A stretch of DNA of 64,000 nt from Typha latifolia (GCA_019914945.1 CM034113.1:6118850-6182849), one strand, 5' to 3'; positions 21,214-35,495 are shown, counted from the first letter of the stretch. Notes: generated by a model not told the origin, from the letters alone. Numbers and translations are program-made.

Positions 21214-24200
21214 TTATGGTGACAAAGAACTTACTAATTTAAGAGTCTCAGTTGAAAATTGCTCACGGAAAGGAGGAAAGGTAGACGAGCTTGATGATGA
21301 TTCAGGCATGCTCCTGTCCCCCCTTTCAATCTTTATTGCATCTTGAATGGCCAGCTCTACATCTTGCATACTTGGTCTTAGAATTCCATGCAGCTCAACA
21401 CTAAGCACTGCAATTTCAGCTATTCTCCAGACAGATTCTACTTTGAATGCACCTAATAGGGAAGGATCTATGATGCTTGTTATGTCACCTTTGTGAATCA
21501 ATGACCTGGCCTGCAATAGAACTTACTTCATCATCCATATTAAGTATACATCAAGTCAAAAGCTTTGCAAATCACATAACCTTGGTTTAATGTGTTTAAG
21601 TAACTGCATGATCAAGAGAGAAAAACAGGAACCAATTCAGAAACAAGTATGGGTAGAGACTTGCATTGGCATAAACAGATTCATATACTAGAAGGTATGG
21701 AAATTTGTTGGTAAATTGGAAAACAAAGAACAATAGATAGAAGGATATATTTATATGTTTCTACTCTACCAGATCATGGCTCCTCCCCCAACTCCCCCAA
21801 TGAGGTGGTTTATTTTTCTTCTTAGGTGCTAAAAAAGATTCAGATCATGATAAATTCCCTTTGGCTATCATGGATCGATTTGTTGGCCAGTGGCATAGGC
21901 ACATCCTAATCTTACTAGCATGTACCTCACCAACATGCTGCATGATGAAGCATACTGGCACAAGAAAAGCTCACTAAAGGGGTATAACCTGACTGCTGAG
22001 ATCCTAGAATTTGGAACATAATATATTCTAAAGGAACTAACTAATTCGATGGTACAAGAAGGTGGAGTATTAAATTTCACATAATTCCATTATATAAAAA
22101 TTCACAAATATTCTGCTCCTCCATCAAAATATCATTCAAGTACTATCTGTCTCGTTCCAGTTAAAGTCTTTTTCTTTCACATGATTCTATTATATAAAAA
22201 ATGGAAAGATATTGTGCTTCATTTCCTCTATATCCAATATTAACAAAGTAAAGAAGATGCATACCCAGTGAACAATATTCTGCTCAGAACCATAATCTTC
22301 CACTGAGATAGGCTTTCTTCCTGAGATGAGCTCTAAGAGAACTACGCCAAAGCTATACACATCACTCTTATCCGTAAATTGATGATTAGCGCAGTACCTG
22401 CTTAAAGAATTTGTCATTTGATGAATGTAAGAAGAAATAGCAATATATTGTCTGCTGCATTCTCTTTGCACAAAAAAGTTAAACAAATTCGTACATAAAA
22501 AGATGATAATTCACATCCATTTATACTCTTTCCATGTTGAAGGATAATCAGGATGCTTGGTCCTTTAGTTGCGACTAATAATGTGCATATATTGGGTAGC
22601 AATCCATATAGACCTCTAAGAAAGCTAGTGTTCTTTCAAATTGAATCAGACAGGAGCATTTACAGCATGAAGTTTCTCGCATAGTAGAGAAAATTATGTT
22701 GACTCATCTTAGAAGGCCATCTCACATGTTCTATAACTATGCAACATCTGAAGGGAAGGTTGGAGGTACGAGAACAATCAGGAAAAGAGAGCTTACTCAG
22801 GATCAAGGTAACCCACTGTTCCACGAGCAAAGCTTGATATATGGGTTACACTCTCACCAATTTGTCTGGAAAGACCAAAATCTGAAACCTTTGCCCTCAT
22901 ACTGATGTCAAGAAGAATATTGCTAGTCTTTATATCTCGATGAATAATAGGTGGATTGCACCCATTATGCAAGTAGGAAATGCCTAGAGGATATGACATA
23001 CACCCATCAGATAGACTGAATTTGTACATTATAATGAACCTCAAAAGTTGATAGCAAACCTTTTGCAGCATCTTCAGCAATTATCAGACGAGATAGCCAG
23101 TCCAAATTTTTCTTCTTAATACAATCTGATTTCCAGATAAAATAATTGAGTCCAACAGAACAGGTTAATTATCTTGAATTAAGGATCTTCAAAAGTCACA
23201 TAATTAACATACCATGTAAGTGATTATGCAGGGTGCCATTGTGCATATACTCATAAACAAGGATTTGTTGAGATCCTTCTTCACAATACCCAATTAATGG
23301 AACCAAGTTCTTGTGATGAATCCTTGATAAAAGAGCAACCTAATATTGCAAACAAGTACAAAGTTAATAAAGTTTCATCACAGTGATACATTTATTTCCT
23401 CTATTTGTTGCATACTTGCATAACATCAAAATTTAAACTGTAATAATTCAGTATTCTGTGGTCAGGCATATAAAGAAATCATATTCTTGTACGTGCATAA
23501 TTGCTTTTCCTATTGCTTATGTATCCAACCATATGAATGAAATCGTGAACAACACTGAAATCATGGCATGTTAACCAAGAAACAAGAGGTGCCTACCAAG
23601 AAAGTAGCAAGCACTGTCAGGGAAAAAAAATATTATAGCATGTTAACCAAGAAAGCAGAGGTGCCTAGCATAGGTAAGGCTCTTTAGCATAGAAACTTAC
23701 AAACATGATTGCACATAAAAAGGGAGACAGAACTTTGAAATCAAATGCAGTAATTTAGCAGATTGTAGCATAAAGAAACGAAGAAACATGTATTAACTCT
23801 TCACTTTCGGCACATAGCAGGTTAAACAGCTTCTTGGAAATCTGTAGCCTCTATAAAAGAGGCATGACTAGAAGGACTAGACAAATTATGGTGGAGGTGT
23901 GTGTTTCAAAATGATCGAGACCTAGCTACATCTGAGGAGCGCATCGAGTAAAGAAAGCAAACTATGCCACATTATTGCAGCATTAGAGGAGAGAATAATT
24001 CATCACGATAAATCTGGACTCTAGAGAGGTTACAGTTTGTTTTGATCTATTGCAAGGAGAACTTTACAGTGTTAACTTCGCAACAAAGAAACCATGCCCA
24101 AGCTGTTATTTGAATTTCCCATAGCCTGGAATATTTGAGAAGTCCCAATAGCCAATTTACTTAAGCGGTTAAGCCATTCATATAATAAAGGTTCCGAATC

Positions 24201-27200
24201 GAAATAGGGATTGAGATCGGCTGCCCAAAAAAATGATACTTATTGGCATATCCAGTATCAGACTACTTTTCAATTACATTAAATTCAAAAAATATTTTAA
24301 AATGCAAGAAATTTTTTAAGTTTAGAAAATGTGACAAAAATAAAAAATACTCACAAATGAAACTAAAAAACAGTACTCACTCAAAATCATGATTAATTCT
24401 GCGCTGGATTTAAAAATTACTGCTACAGAAATAAGATGAAGAGAAATCTTCTCTCTCTTCACTATTGCTTTGCAGCATAAGAAAAGAGGAGATAAAGAGT
24501 GGGGGAGAAAGAGCGATAAGCGAAAGAGTGAGAAGAGAAGAAAAAAAGCAAAGAGAGAAGAATTACTCCCCAAGTTCACTAGAGTGCGAAGTAGTCGAAG
24601 GAGCTGGCAAGAAAAGCTCCATGAAGTGAGGTGATGAGAGGAGAGTGTGTGAGAGAGAGAGAAAGTAAAAGCTAAAAATTGAAAAGAAGACAGTTGGATA
24701 TACTTCGGATCCATTTTAGATCAAACCCAAATATTTAAAAAACCTCATTCCAGCCAATACAACCTTCCCAATTTGGTGGATATGGCCAACATGGCCGAAA
24801 CTAGAATAATGTATATAGTACATTCAGTAAAGATGCAGGTATCAATAATTATAAGATTCAATGCTGAATGTTTTTCTTGTTAACTCACAAACTACCTTAA
24901 AAGCTTTAAACATTTAGAGAACAGTGGTTTTTATGTTTTATATTCAAACACTCTTCATTTCTGGGCTTGGGAAATTTGGATAGAGCCTTAAAGGTGGACT
25001 TCAATTTAATTGGTGGAGGTTTTATCTTTTAAACAATAGATGTGCCTCATGATTCGAACTTAGGATCTTTTTCTCTAATACTATATTTACTCACTAACTA
25101 CTCTAAAAATTAGGTTGTAGAAAATGGTGGTTTTTACTTTTTCTATTCAAACACTCTCCCTTACTTCTAGGCTTGAGATATTTTGATAAGCCTAAAAAGT
25201 AAACTTAAATATGCTTGCCATGATTTGGACCTAGGATCTCTGATCTAATACTATATTTGCTTGCCAATTACTATAAAAGTTTAAACTATTAGAGAATGGT
25301 TGCTTTCGTACTTTATATTCTAACAAAAACTCACTGCAACATGTTAGTTTTCAGAAATACACTTCAATTCAAACCTTTAGGCAAATGACACCAAACAGAA
25401 AAGTAAATACCTCATTGATGAACTGCTGTGTTCCATGACAAGATGGATCAGCTGATACCTTAACTGCCACCTCTTCTCCATCCTTCATTTTTCCATAATA
25501 AACTGGTCCAAAACTTCCTTGACCAATTTTCTTAGAAAAGCTGTGTGTTGCTTCTTCTATCTCAGCAAGTGAGATCAAGTACCCTACTTCTTTACCTTCG
25601 TCAATAAACAAAGATGCACCTCGTTTGATGGAGAAGGGAATTGAATATTTAGACATGATGCGCAAAGAACTACCTAAATGGTACAGTTAGCCAAAATATG
25701 TGGTCCATCTGAGATCAGTAATTGGTTCAAAGTTTATAATCATTATTCTTACCATTTGAGGGCTTTCTTCGGTGACTCAGTAGCAGCCATAAAAATCCAA
25801 GCAGCAGTAGTACAAAAACAGCAAATGCTCCAATGGCCATAACAAGTACAAATGTAAGACTCCTCCGATGCTGGCTGTTAGTCTCTAATTTGTTGTTTCC
25901 ATCGTAGCTGAAAGTGAATGGGACATGGTTAAACATTTAATCTTATGATGTGTTGAGATACGAGAGAGCTAGAAATGCGTGTGTATCAAGGATTAGCATG
26001 TCAATTTCAAACAGTCGCATTAGAGTCCCTGAATTGAATATCTTCTTTTTTTTCATTTTACAACAGACTCCAGAAAAATGGGAGAACAAGATAAAATATC
26101 ACAGTTCAGTTTGCTTCAAAGACATGTTTCTAGATGATTATATGATTAATCATGGCTGTGAAGAGATATGTAGCTAACAGAAAATGTGTTACTGATAAAG
26201 TCTATTTACAATTTTTTTCTCCCTTCCTTAATGTAATACTTTGCCTATCAATCATATAGTTTGAATGTCAAGTTTTTGAATGAGGAAAAGAAGGAAAGCA
26301 GTAGTTGGTAGGACATGCATTGATACACTCAAAGCTTGATATGATTTAAATCACTCAAAGATCTACAACAAGATTTAAGTTCTTTCTCTGTCCTTGTGAA
26401 ATAAAACTTTAAGGGGAATGAGGAATCTCTCTATTATTCTTTCGAAGAAGTTCACAAAATTTTCGGACAATAAATGTGGAAATTGACATTGAAAGTAATC
26501 TATAAGTGTGTAAACTTGAGGATAAAAGAATTAAACAACTCCTTGTATACTCACTTAAATATGAGCTTTCCATCTAAGAGAGCTGGAGGTATGTGCCCAC
26601 TTAAACAGTTGTTTTGAACATACCTGCAACAGTAAGTTCATTAGAAAGTGTATTATATCTAGAACATATTAAGCTAAATAACATAGTAAAGCATGCAAAG
26701 GGCTTGATATAAATAGTATAATCATAAAAGTTGATGGAAATAGAAAATCTAGCATTTCATGAATTAATACTACTGACAAAGATTGTATCATGAGAAAGGT
26801 TCATATATATCATAATATTACATACAATTCTCTTAATCTTGGCAATTCAGCAAAGTAAGATGGCAACTGACCAGACAGCTTGTTCTTCTCCAGATGCCTG
26901 TAGATTTCCAGAGTAAGGGTCATAGTGGAGGAATATAAATGTGCATGTATTACCTTTCTCTAATTTACTTCTATTTGTAGAACTTACACAATAGTTAAAC
27001 TCGTCAAACTGCTCATATCAGGAATGGGGCCAGTCAATGAATTACCATCAAGCCACCTGAGTCATCAGTAGTTCATTACCTATGGCATCCACGTTCAGAA
27101 TTAAAAGATGGAAAAAGCAGTAATAACATTGTAGATGAACATACAACTCAGTTAACTGCTTCAATTCCTTTATTGCCTCTGGTATTGTGCCACTCAAATT

Positions 27201-30200
27201 CTTTCTGGAAAGAAATCTGTGAAGTAGGCAAATTCATAATTCAGCAGAACTTTTCAGAAGATCCTTTTTGAGTTCCATACATAAATGGTCTAAAATTTAC
27301 ATTTTTGTAATCTTCGGTGGCATGTCAGGGCTGCAATTTACCCATTCCCAAGGAGCCGGAGTACAAGGATCACCATCTTCATTCCTCCACTCTCCCTGAG
27401 AAGCCATTGCATGGAAAGCATGCAAAACAGCAGCTTCCAACAACAACGAGCATATATTAATTAACTCTGACCAGAGATTGATTCCCTTTTAAATAAATAG
27501 CTTCACCTAAATAACCAAATAGAGGAAAGAAGAATAGAATTCCGGATCTTAGCCAGTTCCTTCACGTTTAAAAGTTTAAGTAAATAAGTGTATAGTACTT
27601 TCAAACTGCCATAATCATTTACATGAAGCTAATAATAAGAGAGATTTATACTTACCATCTTTGATATCAGTACTCGGAATAATTTGTACATATTTGCTGA
27701 TTTCAATTGCATTCAGAAGTGGGCCACGAGTGGAGTCCTGAGTCTTGGAGAATACGAATGATAGTACAAAATCCAATGATACATTCATATAGCTTGGTTC
27801 ATAGAGGGCATAGCTTCCATTAGCATTCTCATTGATATTCACTATAATGTCATTATAGCCAGGCACATAAGGTTGTCTCATGGTAAATTTCCGGGTCTCA
27901 TTCTTACCTAAATCCTCAATCTCAGCCAAATATGCATAAGCTCGAGCATTGGCAGGGAAGCCCTCTAGATTCAACCTGTAAGAGAGGATTCCCCTCGTTC
28001 CAACTACAGCTGTCTGCATGACTTTAACAGGTGGAAATTCTCGGATGTTTGCCTTTATGTTCTTACTGGTACTAATTCTTACTGTGCCAGGAGCCATCCC
28101 CACAAGATAATTCTGCCTTCTATCTAAATCAGATTGCCATATACGATCATAAGCGTCATCTGGGTACCTGATACATAATTGAAAGATGTCCCGTCATACA
28201 AATGGAAGTTCTTAAAAATGTTATGGAAGAATTTATAACAGATCAAAGGGGAGCCTATAGTTATCTGATATGCATTATATGTATATAGTATATACTTAAT
28301 ATATACATATATACTTAACAAATATATATACATATATACTTAACAAATATATATACACACACATGCACATCAATCATCAATCATAACAGATTGTTATACT
28401 TCACCTTCAAGCGTAATATAATTTAACCCTACAAACATATACTAGTTAGAATTTTCTGCAGACGACATTTTCTTTGTATGTTACATTGCTGAAGAATATG
28501 TAATGAAATTTTAATAATATAACTGACCTAGGCTATAACTGTGCGCAAGTATGCAACTATAGAACAAAAATCTAAGATAAATTCCAAAACTAGAAGTACC
28601 ATTATGTATGGCAGATACATATGTATGGAAATGGTAGAAGGAAGAGCAAGATTTATGCAGATATGCATATGTAGTGCTTACAGTGAGAGCCTACTGAAGA
28701 TCAATTGAAAAAGAAAATTTAGGACCTTATGTACTGATTTCTGGTGGAATATAAATGTGCTCATCACACTCAAACATTTTTGTGTATTTATTTAAGCATT
28801 CCATCTCAAAGCCATATGACAAATCAATTGAGGCTTACTCATACCTAAAGAAGTTTATATAGGAATTAGTGACCATAATTTATTTTTGATCAAGAGAAAC
28901 TTTCCAACTTATGTATAATTTAATAAAAAAATTTAGGCTCTAAGGGAGTAACTAACATACATGCATGACATATAATTATTAGTAAAAGACCTACAGCACG
29001 TTAGGCAAAGAATGCACCTTTCTAGCTCATTTAGCTTAATTACACATACCGAATGGGGTCACTACTGAGAGCACCAAAATTTACTCTTGCTGCAACTTTG
29101 AGGAAGAAATCATCTTCATAGTTTGTAGCATACATTGACAAGTTCAATGGCCTCAACTCAATAGTTGATATGAAGGGATAACTCGTTGATGCACAACATA
29201 GACAGACTTGAACAGAATCAGATGGTGCCCTGATTATCATCTCCTCAACAATCACTCTGGAAGAATCAGTAACTGTTATGGTGGCCCACTGAGTGCTATC
29301 AAGAAATAGTTGGAACATTGGGTAAGGGTTGCCAGAGTCAGATTCTCCATATAGAAATGTTGCTCGGACAATGTATCGCCTCCGTTCTATTGTTTTTAGA
29401 GTATAACAATATTTCTTGCTATCTGCAGGGAAGTATCTGTGAAACCTATACTGCATTCTAGTTTCATTTGAGGCACCTACTTGTGCCACTTTACCGTGTC
29501 TGATGAGTCCAGCATCCGACACCCAAATCAAACCAGTACTTGGGTCAGTGTAGTTACTTGATCCACCACAATCTATACTTACAAAATCTGCACATTGAAG
29601 TCAGATTATATTAACTTAGTGTGATACAAATATTTAGTTACCTAAAGTAGATGACATCTAATTCAGAAACAGAAGATTAGTCAGCCCATTACAGTGCTTT
29701 AGAGAAAGAGAGACACAAACTAGATGTGGCATATAAAGGATGATGCTATAAAAGAATGATTAACTTCCTTCAGAAAATTAGACCAAAAAAGTTCAAGGAT
29801 GCCAATAGTCAATTAAATTAGTTGAGAAGATCAATTTCTTATATCTGCCATTGGTTAAGTTTCTACTCATGCCAACTCGTGAATAAATGATATCCCTAAA
29901 TTTTTTTTTGAGCAAATATGATATTCATTAGTGGCAGTAATGCAATCATATACCTGTGGTTTCAGATATCAAGATTGGAATGTAATCTTGACCAGTCCTG
30001 TGGAGTTTCAGATTCAACAGTTTTGGGTATTGCCAATCTAGCTACTAATTTAGGTGTTCCATAAAATATCTAAAAAGTTAGAACAAATTCAAACTAAAAA
30101 GGAAGCAGAAAAATTTCAAGAACGACATTGGACATTATTCTAAACAGAAAGTCTTTCTAGGATCTTTATTTCCATTGTAGCAGATTTAGTGAGCAATCCT

Positions 30201-30868
30201 TAGCAGGAAAATTAGAAATCTAAACTAATTAAGATTATGGGAATAGAACCATATGGATCAAGATCTTTGGAACAAAACAAAAAGGACGAATAGTTATTTG
30301 GTGCAGACCACACTGTAAACATTAGCCTAAACAACTTAGTGCTCAGTGGATGACGAAAGGGAGAGAATAGGCAAGAAAAATCAAAGCAGGTCACAGTATG
30401 TCCCAAGCCTAAAAATATTCATACATCAAATGGACAGAAGCCCCATCTCTAGGCGAAAATAAAAAAACAAAAACAAAAACTTATTTATTTGTCTACACGA
30501 AGGAACAAAGGCGATTAAGGACCATTCCACAAAGATGATCATTACCACTCTACCAGAAGGTAGCAACTAGGAAACCAAGCAAACCATAAGCACCATAGAG
30601 GGCATGAAAGGACATTACAGATGGTGTGTATCACTAGGCACAGTCCTTTTTGTGTTTATCATTAACTGATTAGAGCAACAAACTATTTACTTTACATTGC
30701 ACAATCCTCTTATCAAATTTGTAGATATTGTACTTTAAGGTTAAAATATGCTTGTATATAGAATCAATCACAGGGAATAAAGTTTATAATAAGCACACCT
30801 GTAACTTGGCTAAGAACAGAGAAGAAGAACTGCAGAAGCAAGCCCAGCAAAGGAAGGAAACAACCCAT
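21214..30868 (-). CDS. Malectin-like/LRR receptor-like serine/threonine kinase (At1g67720-type, LRR class I), 15 exons, 920 aa
   Basis: Plasma-membrane receptor kinase. Minus-strand exons: 30799-30868, 29050-29587, 27656-28167, 27301-27433, 27145-27216, 26988-27056, 26826-26897, 26555-26623, 25753-25907, 25411-25673, 23213-23339, 23060-23125, 22797-22983, 22265-22397, 21214-21510. They sum to 2763 nt, with all splice phases consistent. Domain order: signal peptide 1-22 ([12 protein letters not shown]), malectin-like ectodomain about 25-370 (starts [14 protein letters not shown]), LRRs about 417-505 each in its own 69-72-nt exon, one membrane segment about 529-552, then a kinase. The kinase has the glycine loop [11 protein letters not shown], lysine in [18 protein letters not shown] and GTVGYLDPE, so it is an intact RD kinase. 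The order and wording match Arabidopsis At1g67720 closely. The ligand is unknown. The final exon reads through a strong GTAAGT donor just before the stop, so an alternative C-terminus is possible. Confidence 0.93.
24190..24780 (+). mobile_element. GA-rich TIR-type element, copy 1
   Basis: Begins aaaggttccgaatcg..gatcggctgcc. It is followed by the family blocks 'tatc-gactacttttcaattac', 'aaatattttaaaatgcaag' and 'tactcac', a GA-rich core (24430-24670) and a tail with tggccgaaactag. Homologous copies are at 53340, 54330 and 61225-63815 (reversed). Confidence 0.65.
24890..25330. repeat. Tandem copies of a ~200-bp dispersed repeat
   Basis: Shared landmarks recur: ggtttttatg/ggtttttact, attcaaacactct, ctt-ggcttgg/gagat, ctaatactatattt(a/g)ct. 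A fragment of the same family is in the kelch gene intron near 53020-53100 (tgttagaatataaaatataaaaac). Confidence 0.6.
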
Positions 30869-30949
30869 GGCATAATCTAGAGTTTAAAAAAAATATCACC
30901 CTGAGAGAATTGGTTTATAGTAGAAGGTTTAAAACCTTACACAACTACA

Positions 30950-30970
30950 ACGCTACCTATATATAGGATC
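30950..30970 (-). promoter_or_regulatory. TATA box of the receptor kinase
   Basis: Minus-strand ctatatatagg at about 30957-30967, about 90 bp before the start codon at 30868, in the right place for a core promoter. Confidence 0.6.
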
Positions 30971-32422
30971 CACAACACTTAGCTACAAAGCCTACAACCC
31001 TGTCAAGAAATGCAACACAAATTGAATCAAAAAAAGAAAAAGAAAAAAGAAATGCAACACAAAGAATGGGGATGGGATTGTAGAGGGGTCCATCTCGCAC
31101 TCACCAGTCACATTCCATTCTGGAATCTACTTTTCCAACCAGGGAAATTTTTCTCTGGAATCTTAGTAGTATACCTATGAATGGCTTGCATGCCCATTAT
31201 GCCTGGTGGTGCACTTCTAGCAGTAAAATCCAATTACTTCAACATTCCTCAGCTTTCATTTGATTAGGAGAAAACTTCTTTTAATCAAAAACAATTTGTT
31301 ATCATTCACATCCAATCATATAAATATTTATTAGATTCAAAAGTAATAGAATATTCTCTCTTATGTTAGCTACTGTTAGGTTAAAAATTATCTTAAAATA
31401 CTTTTGAGGAATTAAAAGTGGAATATATTTTTGTTTAACAATTTTTTATTTACTTTATTCTAATTGGGTCAAGTGTGGTCAGAGTTAAAGTGGACCTAGA
31501 CTCCTGCACAAATTGAGCTGAGCTTAGGTCCATGTCATAGACCTGAACTGACCACTGAGTGGATCATTGCTCAAAATGATTGGTTCAACTCCTAAATTTA
31601 AATTAAATAAAAATATAAATTTCAAGAGGTAATATTTTTACCATCCAAGGATTTCCTTTTCGAGATGTGGCCCCTTTTGTTTTCATGTCCTTGTCTCAAA
31701 AACTTTGGTTAGGTTGTAGTATGAACAAGAGTGAACATGATACAACTTTATCCATGGAAAGTTCCTCAAAGTGTTATCTTTAAATATGGGGTGATGACAA
31801 TGGGAAGGGAATAAAGGCTGGATTTAGTGGGGGAATGATATGTGTAATGTGTTTAAAAAGCCACCCTCCTTGCTAGGCTTTGATGGTCTTATTTGTCAAT
31901 AATCCCCTAAATCAAAAGTGTGATAATGAGATGGATAAAATAGTATACCTAAACTTTTTAAAAGACAGTTATAGGATTGGTCTGCACATTGTTCGTATAT
32001 ATATAACGACTATGATCATGCTGAAAAGTAAATAGATGACTCGAAAATTTAACTTAATATAATTAGAGTCATCAGATGCATGTGACGATGAGTTGGCGCA
32101 TAATCAATACACAGGATGATGACACGTCGTCATTTTTCATAAAATATTTGTAAAGTGTTTATGGGTGAGACTTTATTAAAAATAAAAATAAGAGATTTCT
32201 CTCCGTGGTAGATAGTTTTACGATGTTTATGGATATTTGACATATATTTAATAGTTGTTAATAAAAATTTCTATTGTATCATATGATATACTCATAAATT
32301 ATCAAAAAAAAATTAAAAGAAAAGAAACATTTATGGTGATTATTGGATTCTTTTTTAGAATCTCAAAACGTACTAAATGGCTGAAAAAAGAAAAGAAATT
32401 TTACAATCTAACTCTGTCACTC

Positions 32423-32475
<53 letters not shown>

Positions 32476-33909
32476 ATTTGCTATTACCACCTTGAAAGAT
32501 GGTTATATTGTAGAAGATCCGAAAGCATTATGCATACTTGCATATTACCCCCTGCATTAAGCATATATTTTCCAAGAACGTCCTCCGCCATTAGTGATTA
32601 TTCCGTGGTCTTTAAAGTCAAAACGGCTATTTGCAATAAAAATACATAATATGGGGGGGTAATACAAATTGTAAATAATGCGGACGGATATTTTCCATGA
32701 GGATTTTTTGTAAAATTGTAAGTATAATTTTGCGGAAACCCTCCTATGTTATTTATATTTGCATATTAACCCTCTAGATTGTTCATTTATATTAGAAATG
32801 CCTCGCTATTTTGAACTAATTGTCTGATTAGTAACGAGAGGGGGGTATTTGTAAAAATAAATGCTTAATGTGGGTGTAATTTGTAGATACACACAATGAT
32901 GGAATCATCCACTTAGCTTAGTAGCCAGTGTTATATTTGTTAAAAATTCCTCCCTAATGTGATATTTTATAAAATAAATTATATATATAGATAGTAAATT
33001 CATTTCTAAAACTAGAGGTATAATTATTGAAATATACAAGCAATCTGTAAGTAAATGTGAAAATTAAATTAAAATTTCATACAAAAATATAAAAAAAAAA
33101 TTTATATTATATTTTAAACTAAATGAGATGCAAAATATTAATTATAATATTATTTTTAAACCTATATCAGGCAAAATTCAAATACAAAACCTGACTAGGT
33201 TAGACTTAATTCGACCCATATTATGAAACATTTTTTAAATATACTTTTATTTACAAAAAAAATATATATATATAATTATTTTAATATAGTTTTAAAAAAA
33301 AGTATCATATTTAGCGAAAGTGGTTTATTATCCTAACTAAGATAGTGTCATAAATCGATAATAAGCTGTTGATGGAGAGACCAACTTTGTTAAGGAATGG
33401 TTTACTTAAAAGTAACTCTATGTGGCAGCTATTACTTAGAAAAAATTATAACACCTAAAATCTAATCTAATTAATTTTTCCTTGCTACTGAAGCCCAAGT
33501 AGGGTAGTAGTAGTAGGACATTCCTTTTAAGAGAAAGAGACAGAAAGCTAAACAAGAAGAGCCAGTTTGCTACTTGAATCTCGTGAGGAGAAGTACGCTT
33601 AAGATGGGTCAAAAGTAATGGAGAAAATGACACCACCTGACTTAAAAGAAAGTAACTCCAATTCCTCTTTTTCTCCGAAATTAAAGGGTGGATACGTTAC
33701 CAACTCCTCCAAAGTCAAATGATATATAGATATATAGATATATAGATTACCTTTATATGCAAACATTATAACATTAGCAATGATACAATGACAAACATCA
33801 GTGAATAATGTTTGTTTTCATAGCATTGGTATAAGTACTAGTAAATTAAAGTAAAAGCGGATTAACTATTGCTGGGATAATAAGCTATCTATCCATGGAT
33901 TTATCCACC
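30971..33909. other. Intergenic region between kinase promoter and purine permease 3' end
   Basis: No gene seen. It holds a (AT)n microsatellite at 32423-32471. A small foldback lies at about 32535-32675, where gcatattaccccctgc pairs with gggggggtaata, and a similar, weaker structure at 32745-32890. Both look like short MITEs. Confidence 0.5.
32423..32471. repeat. (AT)n microsatellite
   Basis: About 24 AT units in intergenic DNA between the kinase and permease genes. Confidence 0.93.
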
Positions 33910-35493
33910 TCAAACTAGTGAGGCAGGTGGTGGTGTGATATCCGCACTAGTGGTGGTGGTGGTGGTGGTGGTAGCAGACACTTGATTATTTGCGTCATTC
34001 ATCATCTTTCTGACCCTCGCTGTCCACCTCCATAATTCGAGGATGTAATCGTACGAATGCAATGCGAGATAAATGCCGATCCCGGCGATGATTCCATAAG
34101 CAATGGAGAAGGTGAGCGGCATCAGCACCATGGTGAGGAACGCCGGGACGGCCTCCTTTGTCTCTGACCACTCGATCTCCTTTATCATCTTCATCGCTAT
34201 CATCACCCCGACGAGCACCAGCGACGGCCCGACGGCCCAGGGCGGCACGTTTGTTAGCAGCGGGGTGAAGAAGAGGGACAGGAGGAACAAGAGACCGACG
34301 GTGATGGACGTTATCCCGGTCCGGCCGCCTTCTCGGATCCCGGCGGTCGACTCGATGTACGCGGTGACGGTGGTGGTGCCGAGGGCGGAGCTGATGACGG
34401 TGGAGCCGGCGTCGACGATGAAGGCCAAGTACTCGCCCTCGAACCCGCCTTTCTCGTCCGCGAAACCGGCGTACTCCGCCATGGAGTACATCGACCCGGT
34501 GGTGTCGAGGATGTCGACGTACAACAACGTGAGCAACGAGAACCACACTTGGCTTTTGTTGAATCCACGGAAGCTTATTTGCCCCGCCGTCTTCTTGATG
34601 AAGTGGAGATCGACCACCTTTTTGAAGTAGTCGTAATCGGAGTCGCCGAGAGGGGTGTCCGGGAAGACGGTGACGCGCGTGCCGCGGATCCATGAGACTA
34701 AGGTGACGAAGACGATTCCGTAGATCATGCTCCCTTTGATGTTCTTCTGAAGGCAGGTGGTGGTGATCAAGAAGCCGACGGCGCCGAGCCAGAAGGTGGG
34801 GCTGCGCATGGTCCCACCTTGGCACTCGCCGGTAGTGGGGTCAGTTGACGAGCAAGCGGAGAGGGTGACGAGAGTGGATTGGCTCGGGCCCACGAGGCCG
34901 ACGCCTTGGTGGGCTTGGAGGCCGGTGAAGGCGAGGAAGATCCCGATGCCCACGGCGGAGGATAGCCGGATGGAGCGGGGGATGATGCGGGCGATCTTGG
35001 CGCGCAACCCGACCGCGGAGAGGAGGAAGAAGAGGAGGCCTTCGACCATGATGGCGGCCAGGGCGGTTTGGTAGGGGATGGGGCCGGAGCCGCCGAAGCC
35101 GACCATGTTGTAGGCGAAGAAGGCGTTGGCGCCCATGCCGGGGGCCAGGGCGAGGGGAAGGTTGGCGAGGAGGCCCATGGCGAGGGATCCGATGGCGGCG
35201 GCGAGGGAGGTGGCCACAGTGAGGTCGTTCTTGACGTCAGAGAGGCAGGCGGGGGTCAGGGGGAGTTGGCAGGGGCCGCCGGAGTCGGAGAGGATGGCGG
35301 CATTGACGGAGATTATGTAGGCCATTGTGAGGAAGGTGGAGGCGCCGGCGCGGAGCTCGCGGGTGAAGCTGCTCTTGCGGAGGTCGAGCTTGAAGTAGCG
35401 GCCGGCACGGCCGGAGGCGACCAGACGGTTGAGAGTGGCCTCGGCGTGGTTGATGGATTCCACGAGCTTCTTGCATGGTCCTTCTCCCTTCAT
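33910..35493 (-). CDS. AZG2: AZG-type adenine/guanine permease (AZG2-like), 527 aa
   Basis: Membrane purine importer of the AzgA subgroup of the NCS2/nucleobase permease family; plant AZG1/AZG2 take up adenine and guanine, and AZG proteins are linked to cytokinin transport. Single exon. Visible signatures: [18 protein letters not shown] (~44-61), [18 protein letters not shown] (~111-128), [67 protein letters not shown] and [13 protein letters not shown]. About a dozen hydrophobic segments. Length fits AZG2 (about 530) better than AZG1 (about 580), and the loop before RSPTFWLG is short as in AZG2. The C-terminus has an eight-Thr run from a microsatellite. The coding region is strongly GC-rich in an AT-rich setting. 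An upstream TATA supports the start at 35493. Confidence 0.93.
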   Translation of the reverse strand: MKGEGPCKKLVESINHAEATLNRLVASGRAGRYFKLDLRKSSFTRELRAGASTFLTMAYIISVNAAILSDSGGPCQLPLTPACLSDVKNDLTVATSLAAAIGSLAMGLLANLPLALAPGMGANAFFAYNMVGFGGSGPIPYQTALAAIMVEGLLFFLLSAVGLRAKIARIIPRSIRLSSAVGIGIFLAFTGLQAHQGVGLVGPSQSTLVTLSACSSTDPTTGECQGGTMRSPTFWLGAVGFLITTTCLQKNIKGSMIYGIVFVTLVSWIRGTRVTVFPDTPLGDSDYDYFKKVVDLHFIKKTAGQISFRGFNKSQVWFSLLTLLYVDILDTTGSMYSMAEYAGFADEKGGFEGEYLAFIVDAGSTVISSALGTTTVTAYIESTAGIREGGRTGITSITVGLLFLLSLFFTPLLTNVPPWAVGPSLVLVGVMIAMKMIKEIEWSETKEAVPAFLTMVLMPLTFSIAYGIIAGIGIYLALHSYDYILELWRWTARVRKMMNDANNQVSATTTTTTTTSADITPPPASLV

Positions 35494-35495
35494 CT

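Larger units (their letters stand above)
23340..25410. other. Kinase intron 10 (2.07 kb) carrying repeat insertions
   Basis: By far the largest intron in the 3' half of the kinase gene. It contains a copy of the GA-rich inverted-repeat family (about 24190-24780) and two to three tandem copies of a ~190-210-bp repeat (24890-25330). Confidence 0.65.

Noticed and set aside
24322..24714. 130-codon minus-strand frame in kinase intron 10
   Set aside because: Ser/Leu/Phe-rich artefact of the GA-rich core of a transposon.
25000..25090. tRNA-like phrase gattcgaac
   Set aside because: Resembles a T-loop, but no acceptor stem or anticodon arm; it belongs to a dispersed repeat with tandem copies.
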